From Pelagicoccus sp. SDUM812005 (lineage in GTDB: Bacteria; Verrucomicrobiota; Verrucomicrobiia; Opitutales; Opitutaceae): a DNA stretch of 64,000 nt. Shown in pieces: positions 38,973-48,200 of the stretch (the first letter of the stretch is position 1; every line of letters begins with the position of its first letter). The notes beneath the pieces are model-generated. The model was given only the letters and a program-made list of their open reading frames with translations. It did not search any database and was not told the DNA's origin. Both the position numbers and the translations under genes were made by a program. The DNA is taken from positions 620,001 to 684,000 of the forward strand of contig NZ_JARXIA010000001.1 in the NCBI RefSeq assembly GCF_031127875.1, given 5' to 3'.

Positions 38973-39184
38973 ACTTCGATAGCTTGGGTTATGCGATGTG
39001 GTTGAGTGAAAGACGCGGAGTTGCCTCTTCCCAGTTTCGAAAAGGGTTTCCTCATACTGATGCTACTGCGGGTGTCAACGGGAATGCTGCTTAGGCGCAC
39101 GCTCGGCTAACACCAACTCGAGGCGATTTGCGATTGCCCGCTGGGAATGACTTGCGCATTAAGGTCCGCTTTCAAGCGAATGCT

Positions 39185-40018
39185 ATGAGCGAAATCGTCC
39201 CGAAAGATTCAGATGAGGAAGTAGAAGAGGAAGACCTCGACTGGGCCGCGGATCCCAAGAAGATGGGGTTCCTCGACCACGTCGAGGAATTGCGCTGGAC
39301 GCTGATCAAGCCGCTCGCGGTCTTCTTCGTAGCTTTCGTGGTGACGGTCGTTTTCATCCAGCACGTCAAGGACGTGCTGATGTTTCCGCTCAACCAAAAC
39401 TACACGCCGGAAGACTTGGAAACCTTTAGCGGCTTGGCCACCCGCAATCCGACTGGTGTATTCACTGCGATGTTACACATCGGCTTGCTGGTGGGCGTCA
39501 CGGTCGCCTCTCCGGTCTTCCTGTACTACGTCGGCCGCTTTCTCGCTCCGGCTTTGACCAAGAAGGAGAAGAAGCTCCTGCTACCCGGCACGGCCAGCGC
39601 CTTCCTCTTGTTCGTGACGGGGGCTGCCTTCGCGTTTTTCGCTTTGTTGCCGAAGGCGATACAGGTGACGATGCAGTTCAATCGCATGATGGGCTTCCAG
39701 ATCATCTGGTCGCCGGACAGCTACTTCGGCTTTATCACTTGGATCGTTTTGGGGATGGGAGTGTCCTTCCAGTTTCCCTTGGTTGCGGTGGTGTTGGTCT
39801 ACCTCGACATCGTGAGCCTAGAAAAGCTGCGTTCTTTGCGGCGGGTTCTGATCATCGTGTTCTTTATCGCCTCGGCGGTGCTGACGCCGCCGGATCCGAT
39901 TACGCAGATCATGATGGCGGTGCCGATGATTCTGCTCTACGAACTGTCCTTGATCATCGCCGGGGTCTTGCTGCGCAAGAAGGCCAAGCGCGAAGCGGAA
40001 GAGGAAGACGAACTGTAG
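39185..40018 (+). CDS. tatC: Sec-independent translocase subunit TatC
   Basis: TatC is the receptor for twin-arginine signals in the inner membrane. The 277 residues contain the family start KKMGFLDHVEELRWTLIKPL and six membrane segments, among them FFVAFVVTVVFIQHV and LLLPGTASAFLLFVTGAAFA. The FGFITWIVLGMGVSFQFPLV and VLTPPDPITQIMMAVPMI segments are characteristic. An acidic N-terminal extension (DSDEEVEEEDLDW) precedes the fold. ATG at 39185 is preferred to a TTG at 39128. tatA/B are not seen nearby. Two Tat substrates, PhoX-like and Gfo/Idh-like, are encoded within 7 kb. Confidence 0.95.
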   Translation: MSEIVPKDSDEEVEEEDLDWAADPKKMGFLDHVEELRWTLIKPLAVFFVAFVVTVVFIQHVKDVLMFPLNQNYTPEDLETFSGLATRNPTGVFTAMLHIGLLVGVTVASPVFLYYVGRFLAPALTKKEKKLLLPGTASAFLLFVTGAAFAFFALLPKAIQVTMQFNRMMGFQIIWSPDSYFGFITWIVLGMGVSFQFPLVAVVLVYLDIVSLEKLRSLRRVLIIVFFIASAVLTPPDPITQIMMAVPMILLYELSLIIAGVLLRKKAKREAEEEDEL

Positions 40019-40078
40019 GAGCCGTTCCGAGCACTGGGGGACGTTGTTGCCAACGCTCCTTAGCTTCGAGAAGAAGAA

Positions 40079-40101
40079 AGGCTCATCCTTAGGATGAGCC
40101 T
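40079..40101 (-). terminator. Terminator of the Gfo/Idh oxidoreductase gene
   Basis: AGGCTCATCC (40079-40088) pairs with GGATGAGCCT (40092-40101), a 10-bp stem with a 3-base loop. On the minus strand TTTCTTCTTCT follows. It sits between the convergent tatC and oxidoreductase genes. Confidence 0.8.
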
Positions 40102-40136
40102 GCAGGGAGCGGAAGCTTGTGATGGAGCTTATAAGC

Positions 40137-41522
40137 TTAGCTAAGTATCCACCCCTTCGGGTATTCCTTGCTTAGGTATTGGTTGGCTTCCGGCACGTTG
40201 GTGATCTTCATGGCCTTGGCGTCGTACTCGATGCGGCGTTGGGCGCGCATGGCGACATTGCCGAGCAGGGCCATTTCGGTGAGTCCTGCCGCGTATTCGA
40301 AATTTGAACACGGGGTGAGTTCGCCTCGGATGCCGTCGGTCCAATTCTTTTGGTGCGTGCCTTTGACGCGTGGGATGCTGCGCGGGGGAAGGCTCGGCTT
40401 GAGCTCCTGGAATTTAGAGTCTGGGTAGATGCGTACGTTTTTCCCGTAAGTGTCGGAATAGATGTAGGCGTGCTCGCCGATGATCAGGGTGCCGCCGCTC
40501 TTGTCGTCGTAGACCGAGGCGTCGAGGCCGTGGGGGATGGGGGGAAGCAGTCCGCCTTCGAACCACTTGTAGGTGACGGGGGCGAACTTTCCGCGACGCG
40601 GGAACTCGAAGGTGACCACTGCTGAGCTCGGGGCGCTGTAGTCGTTGAAGCTGGTGGTTACGGCTTCCACGCTGGAGGGCATGCCGAGGTCGAGGCCCCA
40701 GTAGGCGACGTCCATGATATGGCAGGCCATGTCGCCGACGGCGCCGCAGCCGTAGTCCCACATGCCGCGCCAGTTGAAGGGGCAGATGGAGGGATCGTAA
40801 GCGCGGCGGGGGGCCACGCCTTGCCAGAGGTCCCAATTGAGGGTGGCGGGCTTGACGGGGATCATCTTGGAGTGGTCGGGGGCGGAGATGCCCTGCGGCC
40901 AGATGGGGCGGTTGGTCCAGGAAATGATCTCTTTGACTTCGCCGATGACGCCGGCTTGCAGCCATTCGCGGGCGAGGCGCTGTCCGGCGTTGGAGTGACC
41001 TTGGTTGCCCATTTGGGTAACGAGGCCGGATTTGCGGGCGGCTTCGTCGATCCATCGCGCTTCCTGCACGGTGTGCACGAGCGGCTTTTCGCAATAGACG
41101 TGGATGCCGAGGTTCAGGGCGCTGCGGGCGATGGGGTAGTGCATGTGGTCCGGGGTGGAGATGACTACGCCATCGATCTGGTCCCCCATTTCCTCGAACA
41201 TCTTGCGGTAGTCGGTGTACCACTTCGCTCCTTTGGCATTCGCTTCCGCGAGGACTTCGCCGAAGATCTTAGGCGTCCATTCGTGGGTAATGGTCCTTTC
41301 CACGTTGGCGCTGTCCACATCGCAGAGGGCCACGATATTTTCGTCCCTGAGCGGGACGATGGAGGAGGCTCCCTTTCCGCCGACGCCGACGAAGGCGAGG
41401 TTGAGCTTCCCGTTGGCGGAGGACTTTCCTTTGGCGATGGAAAAGTTTGGCAGCAGGAAGAGGCCAGCGGCTGAGCTTGCTCCTTTGACGAAGTTGCGAC
41501 GATTGATACCGGATAGTTCCAC
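40137..41522 (-). CDS. Gfo/Idh/MocA-family oxidoreductase with Tat signal
   Basis: The 461-residue protein starts with a Tat signal, NRRNFVKGASSAAGLFLLPN. An NAD(P)-binding Rossmann domain follows (LNLAFVGVGGKGASSIVPLR, ALCDVDSANVERT), with the conserved EKPLVHTVQEARWIDEAARK segment containing the catalytic Lys. The second half has the family's beta-sheet domain. Exported proteins of this type are abundant in Verrucomicrobia and Planctomycetes, where they oxidise or hydrolyse sugars with a tightly bound cofactor. The substrate is unknown. The start codon is GTG at 41522, as no ATG lies ahead of the twin arginines. Confidence 0.9.
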   Translation of the reverse strand: MELSGINRRNFVKGASSAAGLFLLPNFSIAKGKSSANGKLNLAFVGVGGKGASSIVPLRDENIVALCDVDSANVERTITHEWTPKIFGEVLAEANAKGAKWYTDYRKMFEEMGDQIDGVVISTPDHMHYPIARSALNLGIHVYCEKPLVHTVQEARWIDEAARKSGLVTQMGNQGHSNAGQRLAREWLQAGVIGEVKEIISWTNRPIWPQGISAPDHSKMIPVKPATLNWDLWQGVAPRRAYDPSICPFNWRGMWDYGCGAVGDMACHIMDVAYWGLDLGMPSSVEAVTTSFNDYSAPSSAVVTFEFPRRGKFAPVTYKWFEGGLLPPIPHGLDASVYDDKSGGTLIIGEHAYIYSDTYGKNVRIYPDSKFQELKPSLPPRSIPRVKGTHQKNWTDGIRGELTPCSNFEYAAGLTEMALLGNVAMRAQRRIEYDAKAMKITNVPEANQYLSKEYPKGWILS

Positions 41523-41646
41523 GATGATCTCTAGGGTTGGGGGTTGGCCTTGCGGCTTGCAGGGGCGTATTACGCCAACGAAGTGTCGTTGAGTATTTAC
41601 CCAATCCGTTAGCGCGAGTCGTGGAGCTATTCAACCCGTTAAGAAA

Positions 41647-41677
41647 ATAGCACCCTCATACAAAAGAAGGGTGCTAT
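41647..41677 (-). terminator. Terminator of hemL
   Basis: ATAGCACCCT (41647-41656) pairs with AGGGTGCTAT (41668-41677), a 10-bp perfect stem with an 11-base loop. TTTTCTTAAC follows on the minus strand. It lies 35 bases past the hemL stop. Confidence 0.8.
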
Positions 41678-41711
41678 CATTCTAAGATTTGTCCTATCGC
41701 GGAGCTCTGGC

Positions 41712-42989
41712 CTAGAGCTCCCGGAGCGTATCGGTGAGGATCTCGGTGGCTCGGTCGATCGCTCCTTGTTCGTGGGCGGTGGAGATGAAGTTCGCCTCGT
41801 ATTTGGAAGGGGGCAGGTAGACGCCTTTTTCGAGGCAGCGGTGGAAGTACTTGTTGAAGCGGTCCGTATCGGTGGCGATCGCGTCGTCCAAATTGGATAC
41901 GGCTTTTTCGCTGAAGTAGACGCAGAACATGGAGCCGACCTGCGGCACGGTGAGCGGCAGGCCGATCTCCTTGGCGGTGGCTTCGATGGCGGAGGCGATC
42001 TGCTTGCCCATTTGGTCGAGGGCTTGGTAGGCCTGGCCTTCCAGCAGGAGCTTGAGGGAGGCGATGCCCGCTGCCATGGCGAGCGGGTTGCCGCTGAGCG
42101 TGCCAGCTTGGTAGACCGGGCCGAGCGGGGCGAGGTGGTCCATGATCTCGGCTTTGCCGCCAAGGGCTCCCACGGGCAGGCCGCCGCCGATGATCTTGCC
42201 CAGGGTGGTAAGGTCGGGGGTGATGCCGACGTGTTCCTGTACGCCTCCTGCGGATACGCGGAACCCGGTCATGACCTCGTCGAAGATGAGCACGCTGCCG
42301 TGTTTGGTGCAGAGCTCGCGGAGGCCTTGCAGGTAGCCTGCATTTGGAAAGATGAGGCCGACGTTGGCGGGGAAGGGCTCGAGAATGATGCCCGCAATCT
42401 GGTCGCCGTAGCTGGCGAAGGCTTCTTCGACCTTGGCGAGATCGTTGAAGGGGAGGACGATGGTTTCTTGGGCCAGGCTTTCTGGGATGCCGGCCGAGTC
42501 GGGCTTGCCGAGGGTAAGGGCTCCGGAGCCAGCGGCGATGAGCAGGCTGTCGACGTGGCCATGGTAGCAGCCGGCGAACTTGATGATCTTGTTGCGTTGG
42601 GTGTAGCCGCGGGCGAGGCGGATGGCGGTCATGGTCGCTTCCGTACCCGAATTTACCATACGCACTTTTTCGACGGAGGGGACCATCTTGATGATGAGCT
42701 CCGCCATTTCGACTTCGTAGGGATTAGGGGTGCCGAAGCTGGTCCCCTTCTCGAGGGCGTGGGAGATGGCTTCGCGGATAACGGGGTGGTTGTGGCCGTG
42801 GATGGCTGGGCCCCAGGTGCAGACGAAGTCGATCATTTCCTGGTCGTCCGCGGTGGTTAGCGTGGCGCCTTGGGCGCTCTTGGTGAAGAAGGGGGCGCCG
42901 CCGACGGAGCGAAAGGCGCGAACTGGGGAATTGACGCCGCCGGGGATGAGTTCCTGGGCGCGCTTGAAGAGATCGGATGAAATGGACAT
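41712..42989 (-). CDS. hemL: Glutamate-1-semialdehyde 2,1-aminomutase
   Basis: This is the PLP enzyme that makes 5-aminolevulinate in the C5 pathway of haem synthesis. The 425 residues show the family start [20 protein letters not shown], the PLP contact region [40 protein letters not shown] and the Schiff-base Lys in [19 protein letters not shown]. The frame stays open far upstream (to 44255) in a phase unrelated to nadE. The true start is ATG at 42989, giving [13 protein letters not shown]. nadE ends 35 bases upstream, so the two may be cotranscribed. Confidence 0.96.
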   Translation of the reverse strand: MSISSDLFKRAQELIPGGVNSPVRAFRSVGGAPFFTKSAQGATLTTADDQEMIDFVCTWGPAIHGHNHPVIREAISHALEKGTSFGTPNPYEVEMAELIIKMVPSVEKVRMVNSGTEATMTAIRLARGYTQRNKIIKFAGCYHGHVDSLLIAAGSGALTLGKPDSAGIPESLAQETIVLPFNDLAKVEEAFASYGDQIAGIILEPFPANVGLIFPNAGYLQGLRELCTKHGSVLIFDEVMTGFRVSAGGVQEHVGITPDLTTLGKIIGGGLPVGALGGKAEIMDHLAPLGPVYQAGTLSGNPLAMAAGIASLKLLLEGQAYQALDQMGKQIASAIEATAKEIGLPLTVPQVGSMFCVYFSEKAVSNLDDAIATDTDRFNKYFHRCLEKGVYLPPSKYEANFISTAHEQGAIDRATEILTDTLREL

Positions 42990-43024
42990 GGAGACGTTTG
43001 GAAAGTGAGTGGTTAAAAGGGAAG

Positions 43025-44665
43025 TTACGAGACGTAGCGTTGCACGATGGGGATGCGGCGGCCAACGCCAAAGGCGAGCGGGGTGAGCTTGAGCCCGGGC
43101 GCGGCTTGCTTGCGCTTGTATTCGTTGAGGTCGACTTTGCGTATCATGTCTTTCACTACATCGGCGTCGTAGCCTTGCTCTATGAGCTCCTTGGTGGACA
43201 TGCCTTTTTCGACGTAACCTTCGAGAATGCCGTCTAGGATGTGGTAGGGCGGGAGGCTGTCTTCGTCCTTCTGGTCGGGGCGAAGCTCGGCGCTGGGCGG
43301 TTTTTCGATGGTGTTGACCGGGATGGTTGGCTTGTCGCGGTTCATGTGTCGCGACAATTCGAATACACGGGTTTTGGGCAGGTCGCTGATGACGGCGAGT
43401 CCGCCGCACATGTCGCCGTAGAGCGTGCAGTAGCCGACGGCGAGCTCGGACTTGTTGCCGGTGGTGAGCAGGAGGGCTCCGAGCTTGTTGGAAAGCGCCA
43501 TGAGCAGGAGTCCGCGGGCTCGGGCTTGGATGTTTTCCTCGGTGACGTCGCGTCCGTAGCCGGCGGTGAGCGGAGAGAGGGTGTCCTCGGCGGCGGCGAC
43601 GATGTCGGCGATGGCCACGGTGTGGAAGGCGATGCCGAGGTTCTCGGCGAGTTCCTTGGCGTCGCTCTTGGAGTGGTCGCTGGAAATGGCGGAGGGTAGG
43701 CTGACTCCGGTGACGTTTTCCGGACCGAGAGCCTTGGCGGCGAGGGCGGCGACGACGGCGGAGTCGATCCCGCCGGAGAGGCCGATAAGGGCCTTCTTGA
43801 AGCCGGACTTGTGCACGTAGTCGCGCAGGCCGAGCACGAGCGCTTGCTCGATGTTGTCCATCAGCTGCTGGCGGAAGGTGGAGGCGATTTGGGCGGAGTC
43901 CGCATCGAGGTCGACCACGGCCTGGTCGGTGGCGAAGGCGGAGAGGCCAGCGATAATTTCGCCTTGGGCGTTCGCGACCATGGAGCGGCCGTCGAAGATG
44001 AGTTCGTCGTTTCCTCCGACGGCGTTGACGTAGATGGTGGGGCAGCCGCAGGCTCTGGAGGCTCCGGAGACGAGACCTTCGCGCTGCTCGCCCTTGCCGC
44101 CCCAGTGCCATGGGCTGGCGGAGAGGTTGAGGTGCAGGTCGAGGTTTTGCTCCTTGAGGTACTCGACGGGGGCATGGGGGTAGCGCTCGCGGGAGACGTC
44201 GGTGTTGCCCCAGATGTCCTCGCAGATGGTGATGCCGAGCTTTTGGCCCTGCCACTGGAAGACGAGAGGCAGGTCGGCGGGCTCGAAGTAGCGGTCCTCG
44301 TCGAAGACGTCGTAGGTCGGCAGGAGGCTCTTGCGAGCGATCTGTTGGACCTTGCCGTCGTGGCAGAAGGCGGCGGCGTTGAAGAAGTCGCGTCCGGATT
44401 TGGAGGGATTTGGGTCGACGAATCCTATGACGGCTGGGGCGGCTCCGATTTCGCGGGCGATCTGCTGGAGGCTTTCCAGCTGGTCCGGCACGAAGCGGCG
44501 CTTGAAGAGCAGGTCGCGGGGCGGGTAGCCGCAGACGGCGAGTTCCGGAAATACCACGAGCTCAGCTCCTTGGGAGACGAGCGAGCGGTAGGCGTTGAGG
44601 ATAAGGTTCTGGTTTCCGGCGAGGTCGCCAACGGTGGTGTTTATCTGCGCGAGTCCGATCTTCAT
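43025..44665 (-). CDS. nadE: Glutamine-dependent NAD+ synthetase
   Basis: This is the last step of NAD synthesis. The 546 residues join an N-terminal nitrilase-type glutaminase with an ammonia-using synthetase. The glutaminase shows Glu in [19 protein letters not shown] and Cys in [15 protein letters not shown]. The synthetase has the P-loop [20 protein letters not shown]. The carboxyl part shows [20 protein letters not shown] and [16 protein letters not shown] at 44665 gives [18 protein letters not shown], the family's normal start. It is divergent from the SlyD-like gene. Confidence 0.97.
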   Translation of the reverse strand: MKIGLAQINTTVGDLAGNQNLILNAYRSLVSQGAELVVFPELAVCGYPPRDLLFKRRFVPDQLESLQQIAREIGAAPAVIGFVDPNPSKSGRDFFNAAAFCHDGKVQQIARKSLLPTYDVFDEDRYFEPADLPLVFQWQGQKLGITICEDIWGNTDVSRERYPHAPVEYLKEQNLDLHLNLSASPWHWGGKGEQREGLVSGASRACGCPTIYVNAVGGNDELIFDGRSMVANAQGEIIAGLSAFATDQAVVDLDADSAQIASTFRQQLMDNIEQALVLGLRDYVHKSGFKKALIGLSGGIDSAVVAALAAKALGPENVTGVSLPSAISSDHSKSDAKELAENLGIAFHTVAIADIVAAAEDTLSPLTAGYGRDVTEENIQARARGLLLMALSNKLGALLLTTGNKSELAVGYCTLYGDMCGGLAVISDLPKTRVFELSRHMNRDKPTIPVNTIEKPPSAELRPDQKDEDSLPPYHILDGILEGYVEKGMSTKELIEQGYDADVVKDMIRKVDLNEYKRKQAAPGLKLTPLAFGVGRRIPIVQRYVS

Positions 44666-44767
44666 GGGTGCAAGGCGAGAGACTTGAACAGACGGAGGGG
44701 AAAGGGCAAGCGCGGCGTCGCGTTTTTAGGGGTTGCCATGGAGCGGGAGCGGACTTTGCGTGGGGGA

Positions 44768-45382
44768 ATGTCGACACAACAAGTCATCAGCTTCAACTAC
44801 ACCTTGCGTAACAAGGCCGGCGAGGTCTTGGATCAGTCTCCAGAAGGGCGTCCACTCGAATTCCTGTCCGGCGTGGGCCAGATCATCGAAGGTCTCGAAG
44901 AAAACCTCCTGGGCATGGAAGAGGGAGCGAGCGGAGACGTGGTCGTGCGTCCCGAGAAGGGATACGGTTTCCGCGACGAGTCGCAGATCGACACCATCAA
45001 TATTTCCCAGTTGCCCGTGGACGAGGTAAAGGTAGGCGACTACTTCCAGGCCGGTCCGGATCGCCATGCGCCGATCGTTCGCGTGGTGAAGGTCGAGGGC
45101 GACCAAGTTACGCTCGACGCGAACCACCCGCTCGCGGGCGAGGACCTGATCTTTTCGGTCGATCTAGTGGCGAAGCGCGACGCGACCGAGGAGGAATTGG
45201 CCCACGGCCATGCTCACAGCGCCGGCGGTTGCTGCGGCGGTGGTGGTGGCGGCGGCTGCGGATGCAGCGGCGAAGAGCCAGCCCAAGAGGCGGTAGCGGA
45301 AGAGGGCGGTTGCTGTGGCGGCGGTCAAGATGCTGCCAAGGAGCAAGGGCATAGCCACGGCGGTTGCGGTTGCAGCCACTAG
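44768..45382 (+). CDS. SlyD-like FKBP peptidyl-prolyl isomerase with metal-binding tail
   Basis: The 204-residue protein has an FKBP/SlyD fold with insert-in-flap (ISFNYTLRNKAGEVLDQSPE, EFLSGVGQIIEGLEENLLGM, GYGFRDESQID). ANHPLAGEDLIFSVDLVAKR is a SlyD signature. From about residue 143 a His/Cys/Gly-rich tail follows (HGHAHSAGGCCGGGGG ending HSHGGCGCSH). It suggests nickel or zinc binding, as in SlyD, where it assists hydrogenase metallation. The Cys clusters are denser than in E. coli SlyD. ATG at 44768 is chosen; one at 44738 is less likely. A strong terminator follows. Confidence 0.92.
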   Translation: MSTQQVISFNYTLRNKAGEVLDQSPEGRPLEFLSGVGQIIEGLEENLLGMEEGASGDVVVRPEKGYGFRDESQIDTINISQLPVDEVKVGDYFQAGPDRHAPIVRVVKVEGDQVTLDANHPLAGEDLIFSVDLVAKRDATEEELAHGHAHSAGGCCGGGGGGGCGCSGEEPAQEAVAEEGGCCGGGQDAAKEQGHSHGGCGCSH

Positions 45383-45416
45383 GATTGGGCTACTCGCCAA
45401 AGAAGTTTCCAAAAGA

Positions 45417-45446
45417 AAAGGACCGCCGAAGTGGCGGTCCTTTTTT
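45417..45446 (+). terminator. Terminator of the SlyD-like gene
   Basis: AAAGGACCGCC (45417-45427) pairs with GGCGGTCCTTT (45433-45443), an 11-bp perfect stem with a 5-base loop, followed by TTTTTTG. Confidence 0.92.
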
Positions 45447-45530
45447 GTAGGGCTTTCGCTGGCGGCAAGCTGCGGAGCTCTCAGCCCGGGCTGGGCTGCG
45501 TGTCGCGAGCGATAGCCCTAGGAGGCGGCT

Positions 45531-46052
45531 CTACTTGAAGTCGATGAGCTCGACGTCGAAGACTAGCACGGAGTTGGGCGGGATGACCGGTGGGCTGCCG
45601 CGGAGGCCGTAGGCGATCTGGGCGGGGAGGATGAGTTTGCGCTTCTCGCCTTTTTTCATGTCGAGGAAGGCTTCGTCCCAACCTCGGATCACGCGGCCCA
45701 TGCCGACGGGGAACTGGAAGGGGGATCCGCGCTCGACGGAGCTGTCGAAGACTTCGCCGTTGAGCAGGGTGCCGTGGTAGTGGGCGGTAACGGTCTGGCC
45801 CTTCTGAGGCTTTTCGCCGGTGCCTTCCTTTTCAACGATGTAGTGCAGGCCGCTCTCCGTGGACTGGGCGGAGGGGTAGAGTTTGGCGATCTCTTCGATC
45901 TGGAAGCCGTGGGAAAGGGTGGGCTCCTGGGTTTCCAGGTAGCGTACGCGCTCTTCGAGGTCGGCGACCTTCTTGTCGTTTTGGCCGCAGCCGGCGAGCA
46001 GCGCCAGAGCGGCAGCGGTTGCTGCAAAAGTGAATTTGGAATGAATCTTCAT
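45531..46052 (-). CDS. FKBP-type peptidyl-prolyl isomerase lipoprotein
   Basis: The 173-residue protein has a lipoprotein signal (FAATAAALALLAGC, acylated Cys) and a short coiled coil (VADLEERVRYLETQE). An FKBP domain covers about 62-173 (ESGLHYIVEKEGTGEKPQKG, HYHGTLLNGEVFDSSVERGS, GMGRVIRGWDEAFLDMKKGE, GLRGSPPVIPPNSVLVFDVE). Active-site Tyr, Phe, Asp, Val, Ile, Trp and Tyr of FKBPs can be seen. It folds periplasmic proteins at the outer membrane. A terminator-like hairpin faces its own start (46089-46111). Confidence 0.94.
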   Translation of the reverse strand: MKIHSKFTFAATAAALALLAGCGQNDKKVADLEERVRYLETQEPTLSHGFQIEEIAKLYPSAQSTESGLHYIVEKEGTGEKPQKGQTVTAHYHGTLLNGEVFDSSVERGSPFQFPVGMGRVIRGWDEAFLDMKKGEKRKLILPAQIAYGLRGSPPVIPPNSVLVFDVELIDFK

Positions 46053-46082
46053 TTGATTTTCAGGGTTCTGGGACTTTGAAAT

Positions 46083-46111
46083 AAAAAACGTATCCGAAGT
46101 CTTCGGACACG
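46083..46111 (-). terminator. Terminator-like hairpin in the leader of the FKBP lipoprotein gene
   Basis: CGTATCCGAA (46089-46098) pairs with TTCGGACACG (46102-46111) with one mismatch and a 3-base loop. On the minus strand TTTTTTAT follows (A-run 46083-46088). It is oriented to stop minus-strand transcription 31 bases before the FKBP start, though no minus-strand gene lies directly upstream. Confidence 0.6.
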
Positions 46112-46121
46112 CACAAGCCCT

Positions 46122-46847
46122 ATGTCTCTATTCCGTTCCGCCAAGTTCCCTCCCGAAGCGATTCCGCTGAAGCGCAAGGACGTGGTCTTTCGGAAGCACC
46201 CGAAGGCTAAGCGCTACCTTGCCAAGGTCGATAAAGAGGGGAACATCGTTCTGACCGTGCCGCGCATCGGCACCCAGCGGGCCGCCTTGGCTTTCGCCAA
46301 CGAGAATCGCGAGTGGCTGGAAAGCCAGCGAGCCCTGGCCTTGCAAGCGCTGGAGGAGGAGCGGCGTCGGCCCGGCTTGCGGGCGGGGGACCTGATTTGG
46401 TATCGCGGGGAACAGGTTGAGCTGCGGATCGAGAAGGACTACGGCCGGCCGGTTCTGTGCTTCGCGGAGCAGCGGATTTTCATCGCGGACGAGAGCATGG
46501 ACCTTTCGCGCCCCTTGAAGGCTCACTTGCGGGAGCTGGCCAAGGCGGAATTTCCGGAGCGGGTCCACGAGTACGCCAAACGGTTTGGCGAGTCGGTGAA
46601 GAAGGTCGTGGTGCGGGACCAGAAAACGCGTTGGGGCTCCTGCTCCACCAGCGGCACGATTTCCTTGAACTGGCGTCTTGTCCTGGCGGATACGGCGACG
46701 CGGGACTACGTGATCATCCACGAGCTGATGCATATGAAGCGCTTCGACCATTCCCCCGAGTTCTGGGCGTTGGTGGAGGGCGCCTGTCCCGACTATCGCC
46801 GCCACGAAGCCTGGCTGAAGGCCCACCAAGAGGCGCTGAGCTGGTAG
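46122..46847 (+). CDS. YgjP/DUF45-family zinc metallopeptidase-like protein
   Basis: The 241-residue protein belongs to the DUF45 (YgjP/M48-related) family. Signatures are the DQKTRWGSCSTSGTISLNWR block and the zinc site HELMHMKRFDHSPEFW, where HExxH-like residues (HELMH) plus a further His bind the metal. The N-terminal half (RKHPKAKRYLAKVDKEGNI) is typical as well. The protein is probably cytoplasmic; substrates are unknown. It is divergent from the FKBP lipoprotein gene. Confidence 0.88.
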   Translation: MSLFRSAKFPPEAIPLKRKDVVFRKHPKAKRYLAKVDKEGNIVLTVPRIGTQRAALAFANENREWLESQRALALQALEEERRRPGLRAGDLIWYRGEQVELRIEKDYGRPVLCFAEQRIFIADESMDLSRPLKAHLRELAKAEFPERVHEYAKRFGESVKKVVVRDQKTRWGSCSTSGTISLNWRLVLADTATRDYVIIHELMHMKRFDHSPEFWALVEGACPDYRRHEAWLKAHQEALSW

Positions 46848-46860
46848 GCGCTCGCTTGGC

Positions 46861-47766
46861 CTAGAGGTCGACGCGGGTGATGGTGCCGGCGAGCATGTCC
46901 GGCAAGAGGAGGAAGCCTTCGGCTTCGTTGAAGTAGAAGTCGGCGGCGGATTGCAGGCCCTCGATTAGGACGGTTACCTCTTTGCTTTGGCCGTCGATTT
47001 TCCAGACCTTGGCGAACTTCCAGCTGGAGACGTAGTAGTTGCCTTGGGAGTCTTGCTCGACGGCGTCAGCACCGCGCAGGCCGTCCGCTACGACGTGCAG
47101 GTGGTCGCCGTGAGCTTCCAGCAAGTTGCCGCGGAAGAAGGCGCCGACCAGCATTTGGCCGTCCTTACCGAATCCCACGCCGTTGGGGCAGGGCATGAGG
47201 GGATTGGTGTCGAGGGCGATTTCCGCTTTGCCGGAGGCGAGGTCGATTTTGAATACGCGTCCGATCACGGGGATGTTCTTCGCCTCCTCGCTATCCAGAG
47301 GCCAGAAGCCGTCGGGCCCGAACATCTTGTCGTTGGCGCCCAAATCGGTCACGTAGAGCGCTTTTCCGTCCGGCGCGATCGCGGCGTCGTTGAGGTAGCG
47401 GATCGCGACTGGAAAATCTTTCTCGGTGGCGAATTCGCTTTTGCGTCCGTCGGCGTCGATCTTCCAAACCCTTCTGAGATCGGTGGCGTAAAGGTAGGCG
47501 CCATCGAAGGCGATGCCTTTCGGTTCGTCCATGCCGCTCGAAAAAATGGATACAGCGCCTTCGTGGATGCGGGCGATATGGGCGTCGCCGGGCTCCTTGG
47601 CGCCCATAACCGTTACGAAGTAATCCCCGTCGAAGCCTTTGGTGATGCTTTCGGGGCGCTCGCCGACGGCGAGGGTATCGGGGAAGCTGGGCGATTTGCT
47701 GGCGGGGGCGCAGCCGTTGAGGAAGAGGGCGGCACAGGCGGTGGCGAGGATCGAGGAGCGTTTCAT
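46861..47766 (-). CDS. SMP-30/NHL-like beta-propeller lipoprotein
   Basis: The 301-residue protein has a lipoprotein signal (SSILATACAALFLNGC). A six-bladed propeller of the SMP-30/strictosidine-synthase type follows, with blade signatures MDEPKGIAFDGAYLYATDLR, DAAIAPDGKALYVTDLGAND and CPNGVGFGKDGQMLVGAFFR. Such proteins bind or hydrolyse small lactones or esters, but the catalytic residues cannot be assigned with certainty. ATG at 47766 (MKRSSILAT) starts the signal peptide. It is convergent with the DUF45 gene. Confidence 0.82.
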   Translation of the reverse strand: MKRSSILATACAALFLNGCAPASKSPSFPDTLAVGERPESITKGFDGDYFVTVMGAKEPGDAHIARIHEGAVSIFSSGMDEPKGIAFDGAYLYATDLRRVWKIDADGRKSEFATEKDFPVAIRYLNDAAIAPDGKALYVTDLGANDKMFGPDGFWPLDSEEAKNIPVIGRVFKIDLASGKAEIALDTNPLMPCPNGVGFGKDGQMLVGAFFRGNLLEAHGDHLHVVADGLRGADAVEQDSQGNYYVSSWKFAKVWKIDGQSKEVTVLIEGLQSAADFYFNEAEGFLLLPDMLAGTITRVDL

Positions 47767-47874
47767 GGGGGAATTGGGATTGGAGCTTTCGAGAACGTTC
47801 GCCAAATGGATATGCGTTTCGGGCTAAGTATCAATGCCAGACTTCGAGACGCTCGAGCGCTTAGGGCACGAAAA

Positions 47875-47906
47875 AGCTCCGTTGTCGGGAGCCGACGAAC
47901 GGAGCT
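47875..47906 (-). terminator. Terminator of the 79-residue protein gene
   Basis: AGCTCCGTT (47875-47883) pairs with AACGGAGCT (47898-47906), and the inner GTCGG/CCGAC extends the stem around a 3-base loop with one bulge. TTTTTCGTG follows on the minus strand. It lies 54 bases past the stop at 47961. Confidence 0.85.
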
Positions 47907-47960
47907 GTTCGATTGTGATGCTGATATGGCGTATCGAATAAATCGATACGAAAGCGCTTT

Positions 47961-48200
47961 TTAGGTCATGCAAGCGTGCTCGCAATCGGATGCGAGCATC
48001 AGGTACTCGTCCAGGCTGACCATCGATTCGGAAACGACGCGCGGCATGTAGTCGCCGCGGATGAGTCGCTTCTTGGCGTGAAGAATGATATCCAGGACTG
48101 GGTCCATGCCGATGTGCGCGTAGCGGGGATCGTCCAGTTGAACCTTGATGTAGGTTTCAAGATCTCTCAGCGTAAGTTGCGTGTCGATGCACAGTGTCAT
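47961..48200 (-). CDS. Conserved-looking small protein of unknown function (79 residues)
   Basis: ATG at 48200 is preceded by AAGGAGG with a 5-base gap, the strongest ribosome-binding site seen in the window, which fixes this start over one 22 codons upstream. The protein starts MTLCIDTQLTLRDLETYIKV and includes DPVLDIILHAKKRLIRGDY. It is mostly helical by composition, with no signal peptide and Cys/His near the end (DCEHACMT). I do not recognise a family. It has its own terminator and a long upstream gap, so it is a well-defined single transcription unit, probably well translated. Confidence 0.75.
   Translation of the reverse strand: MTLCIDTQLTLRDLETYIKVQLDDPRYAHIGMDPVLDIILHAKKRLIRGDYMPRVVSESMVSLDEYLMLASDCEHACMT

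Noticed and set aside
42990-44255. Upstream extension of the hemL frame giving an 847-residue protein
   Set aside because: The extension runs through nadE in another phase and is Arg/Pro/His-rich nonsense. HemL homology begins at ATG 42989.
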